Assembly: GCA_903950295.1 (NCBI GenBank)
Contig: CAJBAP010000510.1
Span: 1 to 11,278, forward strand
From: an uncultured Rhodocyclaceae bacterium
GTDB taxonomy: Bacteria > Pseudomonadota > Gammaproteobacteria > Burkholderiales > Rhodocyclaceae
Direction of reading: 5' to 3'
DNA: 11,278 bases
Below are positions 1 through 6,601 of the stretch, in pieces. The translations under genes were made by a program, and so were the position numbers. The notes under the pieces were generated by a model. The model was given only the letters and a program-made list of their open reading frames with translations, made no database searches and was not told where the DNA came from. How positions within the stretch are numbered: the first letter of the stretch is position 1; the number at the start of each line of letters is the position of its first letter.

Positions 1-83
1 ACGCCGGTGGCGACATAAATGTCCGCGAACTTGTAGGCGGCGAAAAACAGAATGACCGGGAAGAGATCGAAAAGGAATTTCAT
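1..83 (-). CDS. yciB: Septation protein A (YciB/IspZ family), N-terminal fragment
   Basis: Partial gene: only the first 27 codons lie in the window, and the rest continues past the left edge. The protein begins MKFLFDLFPVILFFAAYKFA and continues DIYVATG, which is the characteristic hydrophobic start of YciB (also called IspZ or septation protein A). YciB is a small multi-pass inner-membrane protein linked to cell division, elongation and envelope integrity. The ATG at 83-81 is the natural start because the family opens with MKFL-FDxFP. It begins 11 nt downstream of the msrB stop on the same strand, so the two are probably co-transcribed. No clear Shine-Dalgarno sequence precedes it (the upstream bases read ACTCCCCAATC), so translational coupling to msrB is possible. 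The identification rests on a short stretch, but that stretch is distinctive. Confidence 0.85.
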   Translation of the reverse strand, partial: MKFLFDLFPVILFFAAYKFADIYVATG

Positions 84-94
84 GATTGGGGAGT

Positions 95-508
95 TTACTT
101 GCGTTCCAGCTTCAGCGAAACGGAATTGATGCAGTAGCGCAGACCGGTGGGGCGCGGGCCGTCGGGAAAGACATGACCGAGGTGGGCGCCGCACTCCCGG
201 CACATCACTTCGGTGCGGCGCATGCCGTGACCGACGTCATCTGCTTCGGCAATATTTTCGGCGATTTTCGGTTGCCAGAAACTGGGCCAACCGCAGCCGG
301 CGTCGAACTTGTGATCAGCATCGAAAAGGGGAGTGCCGCAGCAGACGCAGACATAGGTGCCTGGATCGCTGCAGTTCGCGTATTCGCCGGTAAAGGGCCG
401 CTCGGTACCTTTCTGGCGCGTGACGTAATACTGCTCAGGGGTCAGACGGCTTTGCCACTCGGCATCATCGATGTTGCGTGGGTTGCCCTGTTTATAATCG
501 CCGCTCAT
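95..508 (-). CDS. msrB: Peptide-methionine (R)-S-oxide reductase MsrB
   Basis: A 137-residue cytoplasmic enzyme that reduces the R epimer of methionine sulfoxide in proteins, with thioredoxin as usual reductant. It is the usual length for stand-alone MsrB. Two CxxC pairs, Cys54/Cys57 (CVCCG) and Cys103/Cys106 (CRECG), form the structural zinc site. The GCGWPSF motif (Cys72) supplies the usual recycling cysteine. The RYCINSVSL motif near the C-terminus carries the catalytic Cys126. The start at 508 (MSGDYKQGN) is chosen because an open frame running upstream to 784 lies antisense inside dadA and shows no MsrB similarity. The gene is followed after 11 nt by yciB on the same strand, a common proteobacterial pairing. 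Only 21 bp separate it from the divergent dadA, so its promoter must lie largely inside the dadA coding sequence. No strong ribosome binding site is visible. Confidence 0.95.
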   Translation of the reverse strand: MSGDYKQGNPRNIDDAEWQSRLTPEQYYVTRQKGTERPFTGEYANCSDPGTYVCVCCGTPLFDADHKFDAGCGWPSFWQPKIAENIAEADDVGHGMRRTEVMCRECGAHLGHVFPDGPRPTGLRYCINSVSLKLERK

Positions 509-529
509 TGTTTTACTCTGGGTATCGGA

Positions 530-1777
530 ATGCGCATTGTAGTGCTGGGCGCGGGTTTGATCGGTGTGACCTCGGCATGGTTTCTCGCCGAGGACGGCCA
601 TGAGGTTACCGTGGTCGAACGCCAACCCGGTCCCGCGCTCGAGACCAGTCACGCCAATGGCGGGCAGATCTCGACCAGTCATGCCGAGCCGTGGGCCAAT
701 CCTGCCACCCCGTTGAAGATATTGAAGTGGCTCGGGCGGGAGGATTCGCCGCTCCTGTGGCGCTTGCGTGCCGATCCGGCCCAATGGGCTTGGGGTCTGC
801 GCTTCCTGCGTGAGTGCACGCCCGCGCGAACCCGAGCCAACATTCAGGCGATTCTGGCGCTGGCCCTCGATAGCAGGGAACGGCTCAAGCTGTTGCGCCG
901 CGATTTGAATCTCGAATATGACGCCATGTCACGTGGCATCCTGCATTTCTATACCGATGAGACCGAGTTCGCTCATGCCATCCCGCAAGCGGCGCTGATG
1001 CGTGAATTCGGCTGCGACCGCGTTGTCAGGACAGCTGCCGAATGCCTCGCCATCGAACCTGCCCTGGCTCATTCAGCGGCCCCTATCGTCGGTGGTACTT
1101 ATACCCGTGATGATGAGTCGGGGGATGCCCAGCGCTTTACGGCAGCACTGGCGGAACGTTGTTCCGTGCGTGGTGTGCAGTTTCGCTACGGCACGGCGGT
1201 GGCTGCGCTCGACACGGCCGGTGGCCGAATTGCGGCGATCCGGCTTGCCGACGGCACCCGCCTTGCCCCGGATGCCTGCGTTGTGGCTTGTGGCAGTTAC
1301 ACGCCCTTGCTGGTGCGTCCGCTCGGTATCTCTGTTCCCGTTTATCCGGCCAAGGGTTATTCGATTACGGTGCCGGTGGCGTCTGGTGGCCCTGCGCCGG
1401 AGGTTAGTCTGACCGATGATGGCGCCAAACTGGTCATCTCGAGACTGGGTCAGCGTCTGCGCGTGGCGGGCACGGCGGAATTTACCGGCTACGACACCGC
1501 ACTGAATAACGCGCGCATCGATACGCTACTGCGGCGTACGCGCCAAATCTTCCCACAATTGAGAATTGACGAAGCTGCCGTCGAACGCTGGGCCGGACTG
1601 CGTCCGGCAACGCCGAGCAACGTGCCGATCATTGGCGCGACGCGCATTGCCAATCTCTATCTCAATACCGGGCACGGAACGCTGGGCTGGACAATGTCAG
1701 TCGGTTCCGGCCGGTTGCTTGCCGATCTGGTTGCGGGCAGGAAGCCCTCAGTCGATCCGCAACCCTACCTGCCCTGA
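530..1777 (+). CDS. dadA: D-amino acid dehydrogenase, small subunit (DadA)
   Basis: A 415-residue FAD-dependent dehydrogenase that oxidises D-alanine and other D-amino acids to 2-oxo acids plus ammonia, passing electrons to the membrane quinone pool. The N-terminus [17 protein letters not shown] holds the GxGxxG dinucleotide fold (Gly7, Gly9, Gly12). It is followed by [11 protein letters not shown], equivalent to the ETSAANAGQIS motif of E. coli DadA. The middle has VYPAKGYS and the C-terminus has the FAD-contacting [16 protein letters not shown] motif starting near residue 379. Colinearity with E. coli DadA (about 432 aa) is clear throughout. The frame stays open upstream to 86, but that part is antisense to msrB, so the ATG at 530 is the start. 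It converges on lplT, whose stop is 15 bp beyond this one. The partner alanine racemase lies about 2.4 kb downstream instead of adjacent. A related DAO-family oxidoreductase is possible, but DadA fits best. Confidence 0.92.
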   Translation: MRIVVLGAGLIGVTSAWFLAEDGHEVTVVERQPGPALETSHANGGQISTSHAEPWANPATPLKILKWLGREDSPLLWRLRADPAQWAWGLRFLRECTPARTRANIQAILALALDSRERLKLLRRDLNLEYDAMSRGILHFYTDETEFAHAIPQAALMREFGCDRVVRTAAECLAIEPALAHSAAPIVGGTYTRDDESGDAQRFTAALAERCSVRGVQFRYGTAVAALDTAGGRIAAIRLADGTRLAPDACVVACGSYTPLLVRPLGISVPVYPAKGYSITVPVASGGPAPEVSLTDDGAKLVISRLGQRLRVAGTAEFTGYDTALNNARIDTLLRRTRQIFPQLRIDEAAVERWAGLRPATPSNVPIIGATRIANLYLNTGHGTLGWTMSVGSGRLLADLVAGRKPSVDPQPYLP

Positions 1778-1792
1778 GGCCAAGCGCCAATC

Positions 1793-3055
1793 TCAGTGCT
1801 GCAGGTCGTCGAGTTGGCTGACGGAGTCGTGCTCGCGCTGATTTTTGTCGTGAAATCTCTTGACCAGCCACATCGCCCCGGCGACGAAAAGGCCGAACAT
1901 GGTAATCACCCAGTAGATGTGCAGGCCGGCCTTGAGTAACACCGAGTACATGCCCGTCATGATCAGGATTGACAGATTTTCATTGAAGTTCTGTACGGCG
2001 ATGGAGTGACCGGCACCCATCAGGATGTGACCGCGGTGCTGGAGTAATGCATTCATGGGCACGACAAAAAAGCCGGAGAGGATGCCAATCAGCACCAGCA
2101 GCGGAACGGCGGCCCAAGTATCGCGTACCACGATCATCACCATCACGCCGATGCCCATGGCGATACCCAGCGGAATGACGCGCACTGACTTGCGCAGGGT
2201 GATCAGCTTTGCCGCCAGCACCGCACCGATGGCGACCCCGATGGCAACTACACCCTGCAACATGCTGGCCTTCGAAAGATCGTAATCAAGGGCGACCTTC
2301 GCCCACTCGATGACGATGAATTGCAGGGTGGCACCGGCACCCCAGAATAGTGTGGTTACCGCCAGTGACACCTGACCGAGTTTGTCGCGCCAGAGTAGTT
2401 TCAAGCAGTGGTTGAACTCGTGAAACAGGTAAACCGGGTTGCGCTTCAGCGGTTTGTGATCGACCCCGGTATCAGGTACATACAGGTTGAACAGCGCAGC
2501 AACAATGTAGAGCACGCCGATGATCAGCAGATTTACTTCTGACGAAGTGTCGATACCAGTGTCGATGAAAGGGAAGTCGAACGTCAGCATGCTCTGGCAG
2601 AAATCGGGCCGGATCATGGCACCACCCAGCACTACGCCCAGAATGATCGCCATTACGGTCAATCCCTCGATCCAGCCGTTGGCGACGACGAGCAGGCGGT
2701 GCGGCAGATATTCGGTGAGGATGCCGTACTTGGCGGGCGAGTAGGCGGCCGCGCCGAGGCCAACGACTGCATACGCAATCAATGGATGCACGTCTAAAAA
2801 CATCAGCGCACAGCCGAAGATCTTGATGCCGTTGCTGATGAACATGACGCGCCACTTGGGCATCGAGTCGGCAAAGGCGCCGACGAAAGCCGCCAGCAGG
2901 ACGTAGGAAAGCGTGAAGAAGGTTTTGAGCAGCGGCCCATACTCTGGCGGCGCCCGCATGTCGCGCAGGATGGCGATCGCAGCGATCAGAAGGGCGTTAT
3001 CGGCGAGCGCAGAAAAAAACTGCGCCGCCATGATGATATAGAAGCCGCGGCTCAT
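1793..3055 (-). CDS. lplT: Lysophospholipid transporter LplT
   Basis: A 420-residue inner-membrane MFS transporter with about 12 predicted membrane segments. LplT flips lysophospholipids, chiefly lyso-PE, from the periplasmic to the cytoplasmic leaflet, where an acyltransferase such as Aas reacylates them. Family motifs in order: AQFFSALADNALL (residues 11-23), FVGAFADS (57-64), GAAAYSPAKYG (101-111), FWGAGATLQF (238-247 region), FFVVPMNALLQHRG (329-342) and GAGHSIAVQNFNEN (347-360). All match E. coli LplT closely. It is about 23 residues longer than the E. coli protein; the extra length is mostly a non-membrane loop around residues 150-175 and a charged C-terminal tail after 400. No acyltransferase domain is fused and no aas gene is adjacent. 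The ATG at 3055 places MSRGFYIIMAAQFF in register with the family; Met9 is a less likely start. It is transcribed divergently from the LysR gene. Confidence 0.92.
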   Translation of the reverse strand: MSRGFYIIMAAQFFSALADNALLIAAIAILRDMRAPPEYGPLLKTFFTLSYVLLAAFVGAFADSMPKWRVMFISNGIKIFGCALMFLDVHPLIAYAVVGLGAAAYSPAKYGILTEYLPHRLLVVANGWIEGLTVMAIILGVVLGGAMIRPDFCQSMLTFDFPFIDTGIDTSSEVNLLIIGVLYIVAALFNLYVPDTGVDHKPLKRNPVYLFHEFNHCLKLLWRDKLGQVSLAVTTLFWGAGATLQFIVIEWAKVALDYDLSKASMLQGVVAIGVAIGAVLAAKLITLRKSVRVIPLGIAMGIGVMVMIVVRDTWAAVPLLVLIGILSGFFVVPMNALLQHRGHILMGAGHSIAVQNFNENLSILIMTGMYSVLLKAGLHIYWVITMFGLFVAGAMWLVKRFHDKNQREHDSVSQLDDLQH

Positions 3056-3057
3056 GG

Positions 3058-3106
3058 CCGGCGGTTTATAGCACGAAAGCGTTATGCGGAAATTCGTAAC
3101 CGCCGG
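3058..3106. repeat. Compound inverted repeat upstream of lplT
   Basis: A perfect 9-bp inverted repeat, CCGGCGGTT at 3058-3066 and AACCGCCGG at 3098-3106, encloses a second 5-bp inverted repeat, ACGAA at 3073-3077 and TTCGT at 3093-3097. The right arms abut; the left arms are separated by 6 bases. As RNA this would be a two-part hairpin with a 6-nt bulge and a 15-nt loop. It begins 3 bp upstream of the lplT start codon and covers the candidate lplT -10. Possible roles are an operator or a structure in a transcript leader. There is no U-tract, so it does not look like an intrinsic terminator. Confidence 0.55.
3065..3070 (-). promoter_or_regulatory. Candidate -10 element for lplT
   Basis: On the minus strand the bases read TGCTATAAA, an extended -10-like TGnTATAAA with the hexamer at 3070-3065. 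Transcription would begin near 3058, only a few bases before the lplT ATG at 3055, giving an almost leaderless mRNA. This agrees with the lack of a Shine-Dalgarno sequence before that ATG. No good -35 hexamer is present at 17 bp (the bases there read TTTCCG), so this is tentative. Confidence 0.3.
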
Positions 3107-3195
3107 TAGCGGATTCGCTGCAACTGAAAAAAACCCGGCTATCAGGCTTTCTTATGCCATGAAATTGTGATTGAATCGGGGTAATAAATAAACAA

Positions 3196-3203
3196 GAGGG
3201 GAG
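3196..3203 (+). promoter_or_regulatory. Shine-Dalgarno sequence for lysR
   Basis: GAGGGGAG lies 5 nt before the ATG at 3209. It is by far the clearest ribosome binding site in the window and fixes the lysR start. Confidence 0.7.
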
Positions 3204-3208
3204 CACTC

Positions 3209-4114
3209 ATGGCGGATCGCAGACTTCAGGTCTTTCACGCCGTTGCCCGTCAGCTGTCATTCACCAAGGCAGCCGAGGTGTTGTTCATGACACAGCCGGC
3301 GGTGACGTTTCAGATAAAACAGCTCGAAGAGCATTTCAATACCCGCTTGTTCGATCGCGGCCATGGCCGGATTTCGCTCACGCCAGCCGGCGACTTGGTA
3401 CTCGCCTACGCTGAAAAAATCCTTGGCCTTTCGGGTGAGATGGACGTGCGCCTGGCCGAGATTACCGGTGAGGTGGGCGGTTCCCTGCTGGTCGGTGCGA
3501 GTACCACGATTGCCGAGTTTCTGTTGCCGCGCATCCTGGGCGAGTTCAAGTCGAAATTTCCGAATGTGCGGCCGCGGCTGATCGTTGCCAACTCGGAAAG
3601 CATCGAAACCCGCGTGGCCGAACATACCATCGACATTGGCTTTATCGAATCGCCTTCGCACCAGCCCAACCTGCAAACCGAGATTTGTTGCGAGGACGAA
3701 TTGCAGGTGATTTGCAGCCCGAAATTTCCGCTGGCGCGCCTCAAGGAAATTACGCCGCAGCATCTGGCTGATCATCCCTTCGTATCGCGCGAACCCGGCT
3801 CCGGTACGCGTGAATTCACCGAGGTTTATTTGCGTAAACACGGCATCGATATCGATCACATGCAGCCGGTGATGGAACTGGGTAGCCCGGTTGCCTTGCT
3901 CGAGGTGGTCGAAACGGGTCTTGGCTATGCCATCGCTTCGCGTACTTCGGTAATGAAGTCACTGCGGCTGGGTGATCTGGTGTCTATCCCCCTCAAGCCG
4001 CGCCTGACGCGCAAGCTCTCGATGGTCTACCCCAAGGAGAAATTTCGCTCCCGGTTGGTCACGGCGTTCGTCGATTTTTCGACCGAGAAGCTCAAGGAGT
4101 GCAAGAGCAAGTAG
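3209..4114 (+). CDS. LysR-family transcriptional regulator
   Basis: A 301-residue DNA-binding regulator of usual LysR-family length. Residues 3-62 are the winged helix-turn-helix: LQVFHAVARQLSFTKAAEVL, then TQPAVTFQIKQLEEHFNTRLFDR, where the recognition helix lies around TQPAVTFQIKQLE (28-40). Residues from about 90 to 295 form the periplasmic-binding-protein-like effector domain, opening with GSLLVGASTTIAEFLLP and containing DIGFIES and FVSREPGSGTREF. This style of effector domain is seen in CbbR-, CysB- and YeiE-like regulators, but the ligand cannot be read from the sequence, so no gene symbol is given. The ATG at 3209 is preceded by a strong ribosome binding site. lplT is divergent and the alanine racemase begins 18 nt downstream, so either could be a target. 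Confidence 0.93.
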   Translation: MADRRLQVFHAVARQLSFTKAAEVLFMTQPAVTFQIKQLEEHFNTRLFDRGHGRISLTPAGDLVLAYAEKILGLSGEMDVRLAEITGEVGGSLLVGASTTIAEFLLPRILGEFKSKFPNVRPRLIVANSESIETRVAEHTIDIGFIESPSHQPNLQTEICCEDELQVICSPKFPLARLKEITPQHLADHPFVSREPGSGTREFTEVYLRKHGIDIDHMQPVMELGSPVALLEVVETGLGYAIASRTSVMKSLRLGDLVSIPLKPRLTRKLSMVYPKEKFRSRLVTAFVDFSTEKLKECKSK

Positions 4115-4132
4115 TTCTTGTCGGCGCCGGCC

Positions 4133-5218
4133 ATGTCACGACCCATTAGCGCCATCATTGACCTCGCCGCCCTGCGGCACAATTTCAGCGTCGCCCGCCG
4201 CCATGCCGGTGCGGCCAGACTTTGGAACGTAGTCAAGGCCAATGCTTATGGTCACGGCTTGGAGCGTGTTGTCGGGGCGCTGACCGACAACGCCGACGGT
4301 TTCGCCTTGGTCGAACTCGAACGTGCCGTGCAGCTGCGCAAGGCGGGCCTCAATCTCCCCATTCTGATGCTCGAAGGTTTTTATGCAGCCGATGAGCTGC
4401 CGCTGTTTGTCGAGCATCAACTGATCCCGGTACTGCACCGGATTGATCAGGTACAGACGTTGCTTGATGCCGGTTGGCCGACCAAGATGCCGGTTTATCT
4501 GAAGCTCGACAGTGGCATGCATCGGCTGGGTTTCGATGCGGCCGGTCTCAAGCTGGCGAAAACTGCTCTCGCCGGCAAGGCTGGCGAACAAACCCTGATG
4601 ACGCACTTTGCCGATGCCGACGGACCGCGCGGTGTGGATTGGCAACTGGAACGATTCGGCGTCATGACTGCCGGCATGGACGATCCGCGCTCCTTGGCCA
4701 ACTCGGCTGCCTTGTTGCGCTATCCGCATGCCATCGGTGACTGGGCGCGCCCCGGCATCATGCTCTATGGCGGCTCACCTTTTCCGCAGATGAAATCAGC
4801 GCCCGAACTTGGCCTCCAGCCGGTGATGACCCTGCAAAGCGAAATCATTGCGGTGCAGATGCTGGCTGCCGGCGAGTGTGCCGGCTATGGTTGCACCTTT
4901 ACTGCTGACCGGCCAATGCGCATCGGCATTGTCGCCTGTGGCTATGCTGATGGTTACCCACGTCACGCACCGACCGGCACGCCGGTGCTGGTGGATGGGT
5001 TGCATACCCGCACCCTCGGCCGTGTCTCGATGGACAAGCTCTGCGTTGACTTGACTCACCTGCCGGAAAAAGTCGGCGCTGGCGGGACGGCTACCTTGTG
5101 GGGTAGGACGGGCGAAAATGTCCTGCCCGCCGACGCAGTGGCAACCGCAGCCGGTACTATCAGCTATGAGCTTTTTTGCGCGTTGGCAGCACGCGTTCCT
5201 GTCAGCGTAATCAACTGA
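4133..5218 (+). CDS. alr: Alanine racemase (DadX-like)
   Basis: A 361-residue PLP-dependent enzyme that interconverts L- and D-alanine. It can supply D-alanine to peptidoglycan or feed the DadA pathway. The PLP-binding lysine is Lys35 in VVKANAYGHG, and the opposite-face catalytic tyrosine is Tyr252 in AGYGCTF. Other family motifs are LKLDSGMHRLGF, DWARPGIMLYGGSP and CGYADGYPRHAPTGTPVLVDG. The sequence follows E. coli DadX (MTRPIQASLDLQALKQN) from its first residues, MSRPISAIIDLAALRHN. This selects the ATG at 4133 over an in-frame TTG at 4118, which would add five residues and start only 4 nt after the lysR stop. The best purine-rich tract upstream, AAGGAG, is too far away (about 34 nt) inside lysR, so translation may be coupled. 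radA follows after 2 nt. Resemblance to DadX does not by itself settle a biosynthetic or catabolic role. Confidence 0.94.
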   Translation: MSRPISAIIDLAALRHNFSVARRHAGAARLWNVVKANAYGHGLERVVGALTDNADGFALVELERAVQLRKAGLNLPILMLEGFYAADELPLFVEHQLIPVLHRIDQVQTLLDAGWPTKMPVYLKLDSGMHRLGFDAAGLKLAKTALAGKAGEQTLMTHFADADGPRGVDWQLERFGVMTAGMDDPRSLANSAALLRYPHAIGDWARPGIMLYGGSPFPQMKSAPELGLQPVMTLQSEIIAVQMLAAGECAGYGCTFTADRPMRIGIVACGYADGYPRHAPTGTPVLVDGLHTRTLGRVSMDKLCVDLTHLPEKVGAGGTATLWGRTGENVLPADAVATAAGTISYELFCALAARVPVSVIN

Positions 5219-5220
5219 AC

Positions 5221-6600
5221 ATGGCCAAGCCAAAATCAATTTATTCCTGCATTGAATGTGGTGCTACCTCACCGAAATGGCAGGGGCAATGTCCCGGTTG
5301 TGGACAGTGGAACACGCTGGTGGAAACGGCCGCCGAAGTCGCTACGACGGGAAGCCAGCGCTTTGGGGCGAGTTTCACCCCGCTCGCGGGCAGCAGCAAG
5401 CCGCAGGATCTGTCTTTGATCAAGCCGCGCGATGAACCGCGTTTGCCCACAGGGGTCGAGGAGTTTGATCGCGTGCTGGGTGGCGGTCTGGTTGCCGGTG
5501 GGGTAGTGTTGATCGGCGGCGATCCGGGTATCGGCAAGTCGACACTGTTGTTGCAGGCTCTCGCGCGCCTGGCTGAAACCGGACAGTCGGTGCTGTACGT
5601 TTCGGGGGAGGAATCGGCCGAGCAGGTGGCGCTGCGCGCCAACCGGCTGCAACTGCCGACCGCCGGCTTGCGCCTGTTACCCGAGATCAATCTGGAAAAA
5701 ATCATCGCCACCTTACAGGTTGAAAAGCCGCTGGTGGCAGTGATCGATTCGATCCAGACGCTCTGGTCGGATGCCCTGCAATCAGCCCCCGGCTCGGTGG
5801 CGCAGGTGCGCGAATGCGCGGCGCAGCTGACGCGCTTTGCCAAGCAGACCGGCACCTGCATCATCCTGGTCGGTCATGTGACGAAGGAAGGTGCGTTGGC
5901 CGGGCCGCGCGTGCTCGAGCACATCGTCGATACCGTGCTGTATTTCGAGGGTGATACGCACTCGAGCTTTCGCCTGGTGCGTGCCGTTAAAAATCGTTTC
6001 GGCGCGGTCAATGAGTTGGGCGTCTTTGCCATGACCGACAAGGGCCTGAAGGGCGTGTCGAATCCCTCGGCCTTGTTCCTCTCGCAACACGCGCAGGATG
6101 TGGCGGGGTCGTGCGTACTGGTGACTCAGGAAGGCACGCGTCCCCTGTTGGTCGAAATTCAGGCGCTGGTTGACTCCGCCATGGGCGGCAATCCGCGTCG
6201 TCTGACGGTAGGGCTTGATCCGCAGCGCCTCGCCATGCTGCTCGCCGTGTTGCACCGCCATGCCGGCGTGATGTGCGGCGATCAGGATGTTTTCGTCAAT
6301 GCCGTCGGCGGCGTCCGTATCCAGGAACCGGCGGCCGACCTGGCCGTCTTGCTGGCCATTGTCTCCAGCCTGCGCAACAAGCCCCTGCCCGGCAAATGGG
6401 TGGCATTCGGTGAAATCGGCCTGGCCGGTGAAATCCGCCCTGCGCCGCGCGGACAGGAACGCCTGAAAGAGGCCGCCAAGCTCGGCTTCACCCATGCATT
6501 GATTCCCAAGGCCAATGCGCCCCGACAAGCGATCAAGGGCATCGAAGTGATTGCCCTCGAGCGTGTCGAGCAGGCCATCGAACAGATGCGTAATTGGTAG
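5221..6600 (+). CDS. radA: DNA repair/recombination protein RadA
   Basis: A 459-residue RecA-related, DnaB-like branch-migration helicase that processes recombination intermediates; E. coli RadA (Sms) is 460 aa. The N-terminal zinc finger has Cys10, Cys13, Cys24 and Cys27 (CIECG and CPGCGQW). Walker A is GDPGIGKST at residues 100-108, and a Walker B-like segment is LVAVIDSIQTLW. The RadA signature KNRFG is at 257-261. The C-terminal third is the Lon-protease-like domain, with AVGGVRIQEPAADLAVLLAI and FGEIGLAGEIRPAPRGQERL. The ATG at 5221 is chosen because the zinc-finger N-terminus begins MAKPKSIYSC; the frame is open further upstream only within alr. It starts 2 nt after the alr stop without a clear ribosome binding site, which points to an operon and possible translational coupling. 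Confidence 0.97.
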   Translation: MAKPKSIYSCIECGATSPKWQGQCPGCGQWNTLVETAAEVATTGSQRFGASFTPLAGSSKPQDLSLIKPRDEPRLPTGVEEFDRVLGGGLVAGGVVLIGGDPGIGKSTLLLQALARLAETGQSVLYVSGEESAEQVALRANRLQLPTAGLRLLPEINLEKIIATLQVEKPLVAVIDSIQTLWSDALQSAPGSVAQVRECAAQLTRFAKQTGTCIILVGHVTKEGALAGPRVLEHIVDTVLYFEGDTHSSFRLVRAVKNRFGAVNELGVFAMTDKGLKGVSNPSALFLSQHAQDVAGSCVLVTQEGTRPLLVEIQALVDSAMGGNPRRLTVGLDPQRLAMLLAVLHRHAGVMCGDQDVFVNAVGGVRIQEPAADLAVLLAIVSSLRNKPLPGKWVAFGEIGLAGEIRPAPRGQERLKEAAKLGFTHALIPKANAPRQAIKGIEVIALERVEQAIEQMRNW

Positions 6601-6601
6601 T

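Larger units (their letters stand above)
3056..3208. promoter_or_regulatory. Divergent lplT / lysR intergenic control region
   Basis: These 153 bp separate two divergent start codons and must hold both promoters. The lysR side (about 3160-3195) is AT-rich, with a TAATAAATA stretch at 3182-3190 that could contain a -10 element, although no well-spaced -35 is clear. A strong Shine-Dalgarno sequence (GAGGGGAG, 3196-3203) precedes the lysR ATG. On the lplT side a TGCTATAAA extended -10-like element is seen. A match to the loose T-N11-A pattern of LysR operators occurs at 3142-3154 (TCA-N7-TTA), and TTTC-N9-GAAA occurs at 3148-3164. Both are short enough to arise by chance. The divergent layout is typical of LysR regulators that control their neighbour and themselves, so lplT is a candidate target; that is inference. 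Confidence 0.6.

Noticed and set aside
86..529. In-frame upstream extension of dadA, which would add 148 residues.
   Set aside because: It runs antisense through msrB. The conserved DadA N-terminus with its FAD motif begins exactly at the ATG at 530.
509..784. In-frame upstream extension of msrB on the minus strand.
   Set aside because: It lies antisense inside dadA and shows no MsrB similarity; MsrB homology begins after the ATG at 508.
1778..1792. Search for a bidirectional terminator between the convergent dadA and lplT.
   Set aside because: The 15-bp gap and its flanks show no clear stem-loop with a T-tract.
3126..3140. Run of seven A bases followed by CCCGG, read on the minus strand as GC then a T-tract, like an intrinsic terminator.
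   Set aside because: Only 3-4 bp stems can be formed before it, and no minus-strand gene ends there.
3142..3164. T-N11-A match and TTTC-N9-GAAA as a LysR operator.
   Set aside because: Such short patterns are expected about once by chance in a region of this size; noted in the intergenic feature but not claimed as a site.
4118..4132. TTG start five codons upstream of the alanine racemase ATG.
   Set aside because: The ATG at 4133 gives MSRPISA, which matches the DadX start; the upstream codons add nothing conserved and have no ribosome binding site.
5176..5220. Upstream in-frame start for radA inside alr.
   Set aside because: RadA proteins start a few residues before the zinc finger, exactly as with the ATG at 5221.
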